In this document: piece after piece, positions 21,054 to 31,913 of the stretch | Numbering within the stretch: the stretch's first letter is position 1 | Layout of the letters: every line of letters starts with the position of its first letter | Source: Nemertoderma westbladi | Taxonomy: Eukaryota; Xenacoelomorpha; Nemertodermatida; Nemertodermatidae | Reading direction: 5' to 3' | DNA: 52,085 nt | NCBI GenBank assembly: GCA_032718475.1 | Contig: JAUCBJ010000563.1 | Location: forward strand, 1-52,085 | Position numbers and translations under genes: made by a program | Notes under the pieces: generated by a model | What the model saw: only the letters and a program-made list of their open reading frames with translations | The model's database searches: none | Told to the model about the DNA's origin: nothing

Positions 21054-21088
<35 letters not shown>

Positions 21089-21110
21089 GGGGGTTAGCTA
21101 GTATTTTTTA
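20755..21110. mobile_element. Poly-C/poly-G-bounded element (copy 2)
   Basis: Same ends and internal order as 6274-6690: GGCACCAGTG, TATAGCTACA, 16 C, then AAATTTTTATTA at left; GATGGGTTTT, about 25 G and TTAGCTAGTATT at right. It has a roughly 50-bp internal deletion and four TTCTAGAA palindromes instead of six. Confidence 0.75.
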
Positions 21111-22145
21111 ATAGCTAATTAAAATTAAAAATTCAGAAAATGGATTTTCTTTGTGTAACATCTTCCACCTAAACTCTGCTAGCTGTTGGGCGAAAGTTGA
21201 CCTCTTGATACCTATGTTTCGCCTTAGAATGTGGAGTTTGGCGTGACGCCAAAGAGACTCAATCCGTTGGGTGTTAGCACCAGTCTTCCTGTTCACAAAG
21301 CGACCCTTTCCTTTAGAACTATGATTAATCGATAAATGTTTATATCGACCACTCCGTCTACGGCCCGCCATGGCCATTTCTTGTTAGTAATTACAACTGA
21401 CGTCCCACAATAAGCCGCCCATTGATCAGAATGGATTATTGCTCCACCCTTAACATTGGCTTGAAGAATTGGCCGCAAAGTTCTTGCATTACGTCTCAAC
21501 ACTTTGAACAATCGGATGTCGTTCTTACCATCTGGCCGCTTCCAGACAAGGCCGAAAATCCATGGTCCGACCACCTGTTTCCCGTAATTGAGTGAAGATG
21601 GAGGAACTTTAACTTTATCCCCTAGATGTTTTCTACCCCTGTTATATTTACGTTTCCCTTACGAAGTAAGATTCATCAATTTGAACTACTTCTCCAGGTC
21701 CACCCATCATTTCAGCACCATCTTGGTCCTTCTGAAACAATTCCCGCGTGTAATTATGCCAATCTACAAGGCTGTGATTATTGATTTGCCCTATAATTCA
21801 TTTTAACATACGGTGAGTTGTTGTAAAGTCAATGGCATTGACGAAAGTGTACTCAATCCATAGAACTTGACGTATCATAAATTTCGAATTAGAAAACCAG
21901 GTACCTTTGCGAGCAGATTCTATATGTTTACCTTTACCTTTACATCTGTGAATCAAATGTAGACGACTTTTATTCTTTAGTAATGTAACGTGTGTTTGAG
22001 CTTCACAACCTATTTTAGAACATTGTCGGATTATCTTGTCATCATTGGATGGTAAAAGGCCAATGGGGTAGACGACTCGGAAATTTTTTTTCGAGTTTTC
22101 GTTGGTTTCATGTGAAAGAGCATGTGAAAAAACCCCAGAGAGCAA
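21111..22145 (-). pseudogene. Merlin (IS1016/ISXO2-like) transposase, broken
   Basis: Three overlapping minus-strand pieces make one decayed transposase. N-terminal piece (21798-22145): CSKIGC and a C.GKGKHIESARKGTWFSNSK block typical of the zinc-binding head. Middle piece (21293-21574): VGPWIFGLVWKRPDGK and GGAIIHSDQWAAY, the latter around a catalytic Asp. C-terminal piece (21108-21377): RIESLWRHAKLHILRRN and LAEFRWKMLH, the signature of the ISXO2-like DDE domain with its catalytic Glu. Frame breaks near 21300-21380 and 21590-21800. Merlin is the animal branch of this superfamily. Confidence 0.75.
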
Positions 22146-23170
22146 TTTTACTTAAAAAAAATTAATATTGGCCGAGTTATAGCGATTTTAAAACGCAAAA
22201 TTAGCAACATCGAAAAATCAGGCCGTTTCAGAAAACTGCAAGAGTGTCGTCAGCCATAACACAGCAACAGTTGTCAAGCGCAGTTGATTGGCTAATATAA
22301 AGTATAATATTGCAGTATCTAAAATAAAACAAATAATAAATGTAGCTATGTATTTATTTGGATGTGTATTTGTGTTGTGTTAAGAATCGATTATAGGATA
22401 ACGGTATGGAGGCAAATTATTCATATCAAGTTAATTATTCCCGAATAATATTTATTTCGCCCATACCTGTATCGTAGAGCTGTATGTAGCTAAAAATAAA
22501 TATAGCTAGCTAAATACTGCCAGGCGTTTCATTAATCTATTTTTTAATTGTTTTTACAGCGAACAATGCGGGATGGGTAGATTAACACTAGATGGAAATT
22601 ATTTAGTTTTTTTTGTCAGTTCACTGTAAAGTGTTACTGGTACTAGTGTTGCACGTGTCACCATCTGCCTTTCATAATAGCTGTTTTTGGTTTGACATAT
22701 ATCAAAATAAATATATATATATCAAAATATATCAAAATACCAAAAAATACCAAAACATAATGTTTTGGGCTATAGGTTTATGTTCTTGACATATTTTGGC
22801 TAGTTACATGTGAAAAAAAATGTTTTAAAGAAAATAAAAACAAATGTTTTAAAGAAAATAAAAACAAATGTTTGTGATAGCTAGTGTTTTCAATGGTATG
22901 TACTGTTTTAATAATGTAGCTAGTGTTTTTATAAAATACCACACAATCTTATTTTTGGATGCCATTTCAGATGCCATTACACCAACGCATGTGGTAGAAG
23001 TAAAATGTCCAACATCAAAAGATGCCATTCAAAAATCTTATCTTACACAATCGAATATCGTAAGTATAAGTAATATTATAGTTCAACTAAATTCTTGATT
23101 AATGCTTATTGTATTGAGATGGCAGCTGAATATATTTTTACTACGTCATCCATTACAGCTACATGGACTA

Positions 23171-23780
23171 GGTATTAGTATGGCCTGTGACTCCACTTTT
23201 TGATGAAAAAAACTAACTAGATAGTCTATTTAGATAGAGTCTAACTAAACTGAAAAAAACTAACTAGATAGAACGATCTATTGCGATGTTCCAGAATGTT
23301 ATTTGACAGTTGCCACGGTTACCATTTTGGAGAAAAAAGGCGTTTTAAGAATGTTAGTTTTGAAAATTTATGTACAATAAAATTGCTTAATTTTGCGTGT
23401 AAAAACCATAGTTATGAGTTTCTGGAACATTATATTCAAATCATCTCGCTGAATTTCTGATCGAAATTACAACAGGGAGGCCCCATTCAGCAAACTGATA
23501 ACACTAATAAACAATAGCGAATTATAGAAATCTGTTTAATTCAGTTCAAAAACAAAAAACTAATCAATTTACATTGTTATATTCATTAAATAACATATTC
23601 GATTAACCTTCAATAAATCATTATTTACAACACTTGGTTACCATAGCAACACAAGAAAAATGTTCCAGAATGTAGAACTTGAGTGGGGCAAACATAATAC
23701 CAACATATGTAGCTAGTATATCATAAATTACTAGCTAGTTTTTTTCATCAAAAAGAGGGGTCACAGGCAATACTAATACC
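23171..23780. mobile_element. 610-bp MITE with 9-bp target duplication
   Basis: Terminal inverted repeats begin GGTATTAGTATGGCCTGTGA and end in the near-complement TCACAGGCAATACTAATACC. The element is flanked on both sides by CATGGACTA (23162-23170 and 23781-23789). No coding frame. It sits inside the 22061-24370 element and so is younger. An 8-9 bp duplication is known for Merlin elements, among others. Confidence 0.85.
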
Positions 23781-24170
23781 CATGGACTAACTATCAACTA
23801 TCAATTGGAATTCAATAATTTAACTTGTATAAAAATAATTGCAATCGAAAAAGTGCGAATCCACAATCTAATCCAAAGTAATCTAAGTTTTGAAGCTGAA
23901 TAAAACATCAATAAGCTACTGGATTTTTACCACCTGGCAGTTTTAGCTACAAAATATGTTTTATTTTTATAGCTAACAACTGTAGTATAGTTTGGGAAAA
24001 ATAATTATTATTCTGGAATAATTAACTTGTCATGAATCAATTTCCACATTAAGATATCAAATATTGTATTCTTAACACAACACAAAAACACACTAAATAA
24101 ATATTAGCTACACAATTTATTTTAGTTACTAAGAGATTTATATTGTATAGTAACCAATAAACATTTACTG

Positions 24171-24196
24171 CTGCACTAGTGACGTCACTAGTGCAG
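24171..24196. other. 26-bp perfect palindrome centred on TGACGTCA
   Basis: CTGCACTAGTGAC followed by its exact complement GTCACTAGTGCAG. It lies at the inner edge of the near-identical part of the right inverted repeat. Confidence 0.9.
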
Positions 24197-24370
24197 TTTC
24201 TGAAACGGCCTGATTTTTCGATGTTGCTAATTTTGCGTTTTAAAATCGCTATAACTCAGCCAATATTAATTTTTTTTAAGTAAAATTGCTCTCTGGGGTT
24301 TTTTCACATGCTCTTTCACATGAAACCAACGAAAACTCGAAAAAAATTTTCCGAGTCGTCTACCCCATTG

Positions 24371-24856
24371 ACTGTGCGTAAAAAATTGCACTTTCCTCAC
24401 ACATTAAGTTCTTACACAATTCCACTATACCCAAATCAGTCATTATTTACGTGTAAGCAATCACAAATTTTAGCTATAGAAATTATATTATTCTAGAAAA
24501 TTAACTTTGCTTGACATCAAATAAGAAAAACTAACAAAAAAAAAAATTTGTATGATTTTTTAATTTTTTGTTCTAGAACAAAAAATATTTGTTCTAGAAC
24601 ATTTTATTATTTTTTTTCAAATGTATTTCATGTTCTAGAACATTTCAAAAAAAAGAAATAGCAAAAACTAGCTAGTAAACCTATTAAACAAATCATTTTT
24701 AAACATTTTAAATACGTATCATTAGTACTAACTAGTAAATAATTCACTAGCTCCATAAAAATACTAGCTACCATACCGGTAACTAATAATGCTAAGAAAA
24801 AAGGTAAAATTTTTTATCTTCAAAAAATACTAGAGGCTACCATAAATAAATACCTT
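24371..24856. repeat. AT-rich flank with an inverted piece of the TTCTAGAA element
   Basis: 24538-24680 is the reverse complement of the left third of the poly-C element (three TTCTAGAA palindromes, ending GCAAAAACTAGCTAGT). Its poly-C end is absent, so the copy is truncated. No gene in this stretch. Confidence 0.65.
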
Positions 24857-25522
24857 CTTAGGCCCCCCTCACACGGAGGAACTTGTTTCTGCAACTTGTA
24901 CATGAAACTTGTTGCTGGACCCCCTCACACACAGAAACTTGTTGCTGCAACTTGTTTCCGAAACTTGTTTCAGTGTGTGAGGACTCCAGCAACAAGTTTC
25001 TGCAACTTGTTTCCGCAACTTATTTCTGTATGTGAGGGAGTCCAGCAACAAGTTGCTGGAAGTTATATTCCCAGCAACTTATTGAAAAACTTTTATTACA
25101 TTTCATTTTATATATATATTTCAATACGGGGCGGGGTAAATAGGCGGTAAAATGAATTATAAAACACACACTAAAAGGTCGTTCACTTTTAAAATAAATA
25201 TTAAGTATAAAATATTATTATTATTATTTAATTATGAAGCAGCCAGTTGTGACAGCGGTGGGCACATCGCACTACATACGCATTACATTTCATTTTGATA
25301 CTAGCTAATATTAGATAATTTGAGTGATGTGATATTATATACAAATGACTGGACATGTTAGCTATTTATTTGGAAATAATTGTTATTTTCTTCAGCAACA
25401 AGTTTCTGTGTGTGAGGGGGTCCAGCAACAAGTTGCTGAAACAAGTTTCAGAAACAAGTTGCAGAAACAAGTTGCAGAAACAAGTTGCAGAAACAAGTTG
25501 CTCCGTGTGAGGGGGGCCTAAG
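24857..25522. mobile_element. MITE with subterminal repeat arrays
   Basis: Outer inverted repeat CTTAGGCCCCCCTCACACGG (24857) and CCGTGTGAGGGGGGCCTAAG (to 25522). Inside each end is an array of short words, mostly AACTTGTTTCTGCAACTTGT-like at left (to about 25080) and ACAAGTTGCAGAA at right (25394-25500), in opposite orientation. Subterminal arrays of this type serve as transposase-binding sites in hAT and related families. No internal coding frame. The target duplication is unclear. Confidence 0.75.
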
Positions 25523-25739
25523 GTTCTATAGCATTCACCATTATAAAAAAAACACTCAAAACCACAAAAAATAATGCTTAAAAAATGGTGTCGACATGCG
25601 AAGTAGTACCAAAAATACAAGCTACCATAAAACATATCTACTGAGGTTCTAGAACACTAACCAATATCAAATAACACTCAAAAACACAAAAAAAAATAAT
25701 GGTTAAAAAACTCATTCCGGGTGCTACTGTCCCGGGGGA

Positions 25740-25960
25740 TATTATCCGGTCTTTACCGATGTTTTACTGATATATTTCTTTCAGCTGATGACGATATTTT
25801 GCTACCTGAAAATTTCTCCGATTATAACAGCAACTTAAACGACATTGTGATCCTGACACAAATCTTAAACTAAATTTATCCGCCATAATTGACTACCTAT
25901 TATCACTTAACATTCAATTTGACATACTAACATTAATTTACTGAAACTTTTCTAACTGAT
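25740..25960 (+). pseudogene. LINE endonuclease remnant, 5' piece
   Basis: A broken frame reads AIIDYLLSLNIQFDILT (about 25880-25935), matching AITDFLLTLNSGFDILT of the 8739-9887 endonuclease. It is cut at 25961 by a tandemly duplicated insertion. Probably the same LINE copy resumes at 27790. Confidence 0.6.
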
Positions 25961-26378
25961 GACACTGACTTAGATTAGATTACAGTGCCGGATTAAGCCT
26001 CTGGTGGCCCTAAGGCACATTTTAGTAATTTCCAAAAATGGCCCGAAAGTTGATATTTTTCCGCAAACCCTTTCAAAAGAAAAAGCTGCTAAAAACAACT
26101 GAAATTGTGAAAATATTGCGAAGGAAATATGAAGTATTTTCGTTGGATGACTGCGTGCAAATAAGTACTGACACTGACTTAGATTAGATTACAGTGCCGG
26201 ATTAAGCCTCTGGTGGCCCTAAGGCACATTTTAGTAATTTCCAAAAATGGCCCGAAAGTTGATATTTTTCCGCAAACCCTTTCAAAAGAAAAAGCTGCTA
26301 AAAACAACTGAAATTGTGAAAATGTTGCGAAGGAAATATGAAGTATTTTCGTTGGATGACTGCGTGCAAATAAGTACT
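25961..26378. repeat. 209-bp perfect tandem duplication with hAT-like end
   Basis: 25961-26169 and 26170-26378 are identical except for one visible A/G change. Each has TTACAGTGCCGGATTAAGCC, which resembles the CAGTG... terminus of hAT-type elements. Near identity points to a very recent duplication. Confidence 0.85.
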
Positions 26379-27374
26379 AAGTACTATTTTGTGATAGACA
26401 AAGTGTAGCAAATCGTTACAAAATCGGTTCTAGATGATCCAAATGGCCATGTTTTACAAACCAATATTCACGATTGTAGCCCTAAAGATGCTAAACATTT
26501 TGGTATAATATGTTTAATGGAAATTGAATACAAAAAAAGTAGTAGGGAATTTAGTGATGAAAAAAGTCAAAATCGACAAACTGATAAAAAGGTTGTTTTA
26601 TACAGAGAGGCATAAATATCAGCAATATATTATGTTGTTGAAAAGAGCAGTTTTGAGGTCAAAAAATAATTCACTGTTGAAAACAGATATCACCTTATGA
26701 AAGCCATTCTATCAAACTACAAAAAAATTTGTAAATTTTCGAAAATTTCATTTCTGTGGGTGTTATAGTTAGCCCCCTTAAGGCTGACTGGCCCCTGTAG
26801 GCATTTAGCAATTTTGATCGAATCGTGGGAATGTGTTATTTATTTGCTATAGGTTTTGCAGGGTACTTATCTTTACAGGACTTGCTGATAAATATAACAC
26901 ACCAAAAGTGTGGGGCTTAGTGCAAAGATATAATATTTCTGATCTACTGTAGATTTGGACTTGCTGAGAAAGTAATGTTCTTCGATAAGAGAACAGTCTC
27001 GGAAATAAGTACTTTTTGTCACTAATTTTAATTTACCCAAATTCAATTATGCTGTCCGACAGTTTTAGGTTTTGCCAGAATTGCACCTAAAATGCCATCG
27101 TATGCAAAATGCAATACACGAGGGCAGAACATCTGAATTTCGGTTAAATTAGGGGGAGATTGTACCCCAGTACTTTTCAAAAATATTAAAATTTTCGAAT
27201 TTTTTTTTATTAATTCTAAATCAGAATTTAACGCAGATTTCAGAAATCGAAATCCTAACATCACATCATAAGCTTAAGTTGTCTGTTTTTCTTTTTGTCT
27301 GTCTATTGGTCTGTTTTTCTGTTTGTCAACAAATTATGGATATAAAAATATACACCACCTAACTAAAATAATTG
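26379..27374. other. No gene seen
   Basis: AT-rich, with no frame of substance and no recognised repeat. May be the interior of the insertion that splits the LINE remnant. Confidence 0.4.
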
Positions 27375-27770
27375 CTACATGGGTTTTCGTGGTCGCGGAT
27401 TTCATTTCCGGGGTCAGTTTTCAAATTTGACGTAATCTAGTTTGTCTGTCCGTCTGTCGGTCTGTCTGTCAAAAACATAACGAATCACACTACGTAAGGT
27501 TTTAGGGTCGGTGATTTCATTTCTGGTGTTATCTTTCCTGTTTGGAGGAGTCTATTATGCCTTTATATTTGTCTGTCAGTCGATCTGTCTGTACATACAG
27601 ACAGACTTAAACAGACAGTCTAGGTTCATGCAATTATTAAAAATGACATGGGAAATGAAATCAGCAACCAGGAAAACCCCATATCATAAATTATAGTTAC
27701 TTATTACTTACTTATTTATTGTCTGTGAGATTGACAGTCAGACAGACAGACAGACAGACAGGCAGTCTAC
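27375..27770. repeat. Foldback region with CTGT/ACAG microsatellite arms
   Basis: An inverted pair (27378-27410 and 27648-27680, GGATTTCATTTCC-like) encloses (GTCT)n and (AGAC)n tracts, which themselves face each other (27434-27470, 27565-27620, 27735-27767). Confidence 0.6.
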
Positions 27771-27789
27771 ATAGCAGGCTACTCACGAC

Positions 27790-28118
27790 CATTAACTACT
27801 AACAGAACATACGATAAGAAGAACCGGGGTGGCACTGCAATTTATATAAAATACGAACTAACTGTAACAGAAAGGAAAGATATTACAATACCACATTGTG
27901 AATCTACTTTGGGAGACTATTTCTTGGAAAACGATAACAATTCACCCACGAAACCACTTATCGTAAGTTCAATATATAGATCCGATTCGTGCAATATCTC
28001 AGATTTCAACGAAAACTGAAATACAACATTATCCACACTGACCAGACGCCACAGATATAGTACTAACAGGTGATTTTAATATAGAATTACTAAAACGCTC
28101 GAAATCATCGACAATAAT
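27790..28118 (+). pseudogene. LINE endonuclease remnant, middle piece
   Basis: Readable blocks RGGTAIYIKYELTVTERKD and PLIVSSIYRSD (27825-27985), then a frame break and VLTGDFNIELLK (28062-28097), parallel the endonuclease of the 8.7-kb LINE. The piece is cut at the TA where the foldback element inserted. Confidence 0.75.
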
Positions 28119-28120
28119 TA

Positions 28121-29068
28121 CACCATGACGCCGTAATAGTATTATTTTCTGATGACACGGACCCCCCCCCCCAAATTTTTCTACAAATCTTTATCATATT
28201 GCTTGAAATTTGAAACACAACTAGTTCAACTCACCGTGGTTGTTACCATGAAGCCGGAATTTTAGATTTCGCCTTTAAATGTTTTTTATAAGCATTTTAA
28301 AAAAGTGTCTTTTGCGAAATCGCACCATCCGTATCATTACCATTCTCCATATTAGTCGTGATTTTTTCATATCAATAGAAAGCTTGCGTTACAAGGATTC
28401 CAAGTATGTAACAATGTCTGAATTTCGTTGAGAAACAGCTGAGATATAGGCGTTCAAAGATTGCAAGAATTATTGTTCGCTGAAGGCCATTTATTCTATT
28501 TAATAAATACACAATATTCTAGAACGTGTTATTTATTTTATGAGTTGGTAGGCAACAGCGGTATGCCTATACAATATCTATATAGACATAGTACATGGCG
28601 ACTATCGCAGGAACAGTGAGTGAATATCTATATTGCATAGCTAATCATACATAAACAAATTGTTCCAGAATATTGCGTATTTATTAAATAGAATAAATGG
28701 CTTGCAGCGAACAATAATTCTTGCAATATTTGAACGCCTATATCTCAGCTGTTTCTCAACGAAATTCAGACATTGTTGCATATTTGGAATCCCTGGACCG
28801 CAAGCTTTTTAATGATATCTATAAAGCGAGGTTAATGTGAAGAATGGCGATGATAGGAGATGTGCAATTTCGCTAAAGACACTTTTTTAAAACGCTTATA
28901 AAAAAAAATGTAAAGGCAAAATCGAAAATTCCGGCTTCATGGTAACAACCACGGTGAGTTGAACTAGTTGTGTTTCAAATTTCAAGCAATATGATGAAGA
29001 TCTGTAGAAAAATTTTGGGGAGGGGGTCCGTGTCATCAGAAAATGACACTATATTACGGGTCATGGTG
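28121..29068. mobile_element. 948-bp TA-flanked foldback element
   Basis: Inverted repeats run nearly the full length of both arms. They begin CACCATGACGCCGTAATA at left and end at 29068 in the near-complement TATTACGGGTCATGGTG. TA dinucleotides lie just outside (28119-28120, 29069-29070), the target duplication of Tc1/mariner-type elements. A loop of about 100 bp (around 28535-28620) separates the arms. No coding frame. It interrupts a LINE endonuclease, which resumes on the right. Confidence 0.85.
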
Positions 29069-29070
29069 TA

Positions 29071-29756
29071 CATACAAACACTTGAATCGAACGGCTGTGA
29101 ACAATTAAAAGATAAACCAACGAGAATTACGCCACATTCTAGAACAATAATCGACCACATATCGACAAACATCTCTATTTATAATAAAGTAATATCATCT
29201 GGCGTGTTCTCTGAGCAATTAGGAACGACAGACCAGACCACCTAGCAACATTCGTTAATATACAAAATTACTCATGCCACTTCACACCGACTCAATTTAA
29301 GTTTATACGACTACTCTAAATATAAAGAAACCAGATTTCTTTCCGACATACAAAATAATCAGAACTGGACATACAAGAACCATACCAATAGAAAAAAAAT
29401 GTGAAACCTTCTAGAACGACTTAGCGATTATTGCAGGCAGACACTTACCAAAAAAAATACTAAATAAAAATGAAATTCCAAAAAAACCCTGGATGACACC
29501 AGCACTTGTACAGTCTGACAAACAGTTTCAAATGAACTCTACAAACACAAGAAAAACTTGGTTAATAATAAATTCAGCACTTAATAAATAAATAGAATTT
29601 ACAATTCCCAAGCAAATAACCACACGCACTGATGAAACTGTACAAACCACTCGGGACCCAAAAAAATTGCGAACATATTAAACGAGCACTTTTCCACTGT
29701 AGGTACTAAATTAAATAACAAAATATCTATGTCTAATCGCACCCCGCTACGACACT
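29071..29756 (+). pseudogene. LINE remnant, right piece
   Basis: Starts with the endonuclease end (KDKPTRITPHSRTIIDHIS, near 29108-29165), then broken linker frames with KKPWMTPALVQSD near 29482, then from about 29580 a stretch nearly identical to 3390-3540. Confidence 0.75.
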
Positions 29757-29864
29757 GGTACTGAAGAGACAATTTTTAACGAGCACTTTGCCACGGTAGG
29801 TTCAATATTAGCTGTAAAAATTCCAAATAACAATATAAATCCCACTCGTTGTATAAGTCACATC

Positions 29865-30480
29865 TAAAATTTATAAAATTATTTCTTGGTGTAAAGAGAG
29901 TTACCCCTAACTTTTTAGTGTATGGGGAATCTTGAGTAATTCCACTAGTGCTAAACATTAGAGTTACACAAATCATATTTTGGATCAAGCTCTTAAAACG
30001 ACGCGACAGGCCTATAATAAGCTAATGGGAGATATGGGTGAAGGTGCGAGTAACTGGGTGTCAAGGATTCGAACTGTATTGAATGAATAGGGTTTTGGGT
30101 GGGTATGGAATGAGCAAGATGTACCGGGCGAGGGAAAATTCTTGTTGGAATTTAAGAAACGAATTAAGGATGTATTTTTACAACAGTGGAGTTGATCACT
30201 AGCGTGAGTCGTCACGTGGTGATTATTATTTTGAGCATAGCTTTGGTCCTGAGATTTACCTGGATAGTCTGTGTGTGTGTGGGCATGTGAAGTGACGTAG
30301 AGTCATCACCCAGTTCCGCTGCTCGTCACACCAACTAGCGGTGGAAACGGGAAGATGACACCGCGAGATGACCGACTATACAGATTGTTTGATACAAACA
30401 GTGTGGAGTCTGAGTATCACTTTGTTTTAGAATGCCCACTGTACAACAATCTTAGACAAGAACATCTGGGTACTATTTAG
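29865..30480 (+). pseudogene. LINE RT C-terminal remnant (copy B)
   Basis: Counterpart of 4265-4875, with the same blocks (KLFLGVK near 29873, ECPLYNNLR near 30440) and extra stops, for example TAG where copy A reads Ser in LNESGFGW. The block is non-functional in both copies. Confidence 0.65.
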
Positions 30481-31030
30481 TATTTATACGACTTCTCCTT
30501 CGTTAATAAAATATAAATGCCTGTATGAAAACTTAAAGAAGTCGGATATATCGCTGGGGGTTAATTTTGGTATTTACTTTTCAATAAAGTTGCGGGGGGG
30601 GGGGGGGGGCGTTAAATCAAATTTAAGGGCATATACTATTATCTTGTCTGTATTATATAGGGTTATAAACACATTTAATTACTAGTACTGTTCAGTACGC
30701 ACACAATTGTGTATGCACATAATGCGAACCTATACAACCTGTTTGCACTGCACACAATATGTCACTTAGGTCGATCATGGCTGGTAACGGGAATTGCTTT
30801 TTTTGTGAGTATTTAGAAATGGTGCATAGCATAAGGTCAATTAAAATTAAAATGTTGGTTGGTGTGTAGATTGGCTTACTGGTGGTGGTGGCGGTGCAAA
30901 TACAGAAATATTAACTTACTTTATTCTTATTTTAAACCCGAGGTCATTCAGCCATTGATTTGGTAGTGTTTGCGATTATTGAAATTAAACAAAAATAACC
31001 ATTGACATATATTTATATTGAAAAACTCAC

Positions 31031-31772
31031 CCAAGCCATCGCCAACCTCGTTTAGGTCGGGTTCATATTCTACTTCATCTTCCGTCTTAACGCGTAGGAT
31101 TACCGGAACATATGACCGGTCTGCTGGTAGAGGTTGGTTAGAATAATGGTTTGAGTTGGTTGTGGTTACTGCGGGCGCGGGGGTATAGGAGGATATGTTG
31201 TTATAAGGTAATAAAGTTGAACTGGTTGTATTATTACTCGATTCAGATTCAATGAGGTTTGGTTTGGTGTCTATCGGACTCAGTTTGGGATCCACTTGTC
31301 TTTGTTCTCCCGGGAGGTCTGTCTGGTAGAGATGTTGTAACCTCACCACAGGCTGCATAGAGGAGGGTTCGGTAGGTGGCGTGCGTTGATTCGAGTCTCG
31401 AGATTGCGGATGCTTTCCTGTCGCAGGATTGTAATTGTGGTGGTACGTAGGTGTCGACGCCGATGTCGTCAATGGACACTGCGGCATACTGGTCTCGCGG
31501 TACCCGGCAGTTGGGACAGTAGCAGGTGATTGGGTCGTGTTATCCGAGGTGGTGGCGGCGTTGTTAGACCCAGAGAGTGAACGCAGCAGCCACTCAGTAA
31601 TATGAGCAGCCGTACATTTATTAACAACATAATAGTCCAGAAAACTCGAGTTTCTGTCCAGGTATTCTTCGAGAAACGTCCGCACAAATGTATCATTTTC
31701 TGAACAGATGTTCGCGAACATAGATTTGGTAATAACCAATGCGTTGCCCAACTCACAAGTAAACCGTTCCAT
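31031..31772 (-). CDS. First coding exon, PDE5/6/11-like N-terminus (copy B)
   Basis: ATG at 31770-31772, about 247 residues, and the same GTGAGT donor (intron from 31030) as copy A. The helical motif is FLEEYLDRNSSFLDYY then HITEWL. Against copy A there are several in-frame indels (for example extra residues after STPTY) and conservative changes near the end (VKTEDEVEYEP versus IKSEDELEYKP). Two open copies with frame-preserving indels suggest both are, or were until recently, expressed tandem paralogues. PDE identity is as uncertain as for copy A. Confidence 0.5.
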
Positions 31773-31913
31773 TGTCTGTTTGTTGTCACTTCAGAGTTCA
31801 GGTCGTCCCGTCGTCCCGGTTTGAGAAGCAAATAATGATAATGTTTTAATATAGGCCAAATCCTGTAATCTGGTAATCAGCCTGTCAGCTACTGAGCTAA
31901 GCCTAAGGTAGGT

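Larger units (their letters stand above)
22061..24370. mobile_element. 2.3-kb element with long inverted repeats
   Basis: The ends match in inverse orientation from CAATGGGGTAGACGACTCGG (22061) to its complement ending at 24370, with very high identity over about 170 bp. A more diverged inverted match continues inward to about 22530/23920. The interior has no long frame. The left arm overlaps the 5' part of the Merlin transposase frame, so the right arm is an inverted copy of Merlin 5' sequence, or both belong to one Merlin-derived foldback. I could not define a target-site duplication. Confidence 0.65.
29757..31913. repeat. Segmental duplication, copy B
   Basis: Same content and order as 4017-6273. 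A G-rich run (15 or more G, 30594-30610) and its flank replace AT-rich sequence of copy A. Ends at CCTAAGGTAGGT like copy A. Confidence 0.9.
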
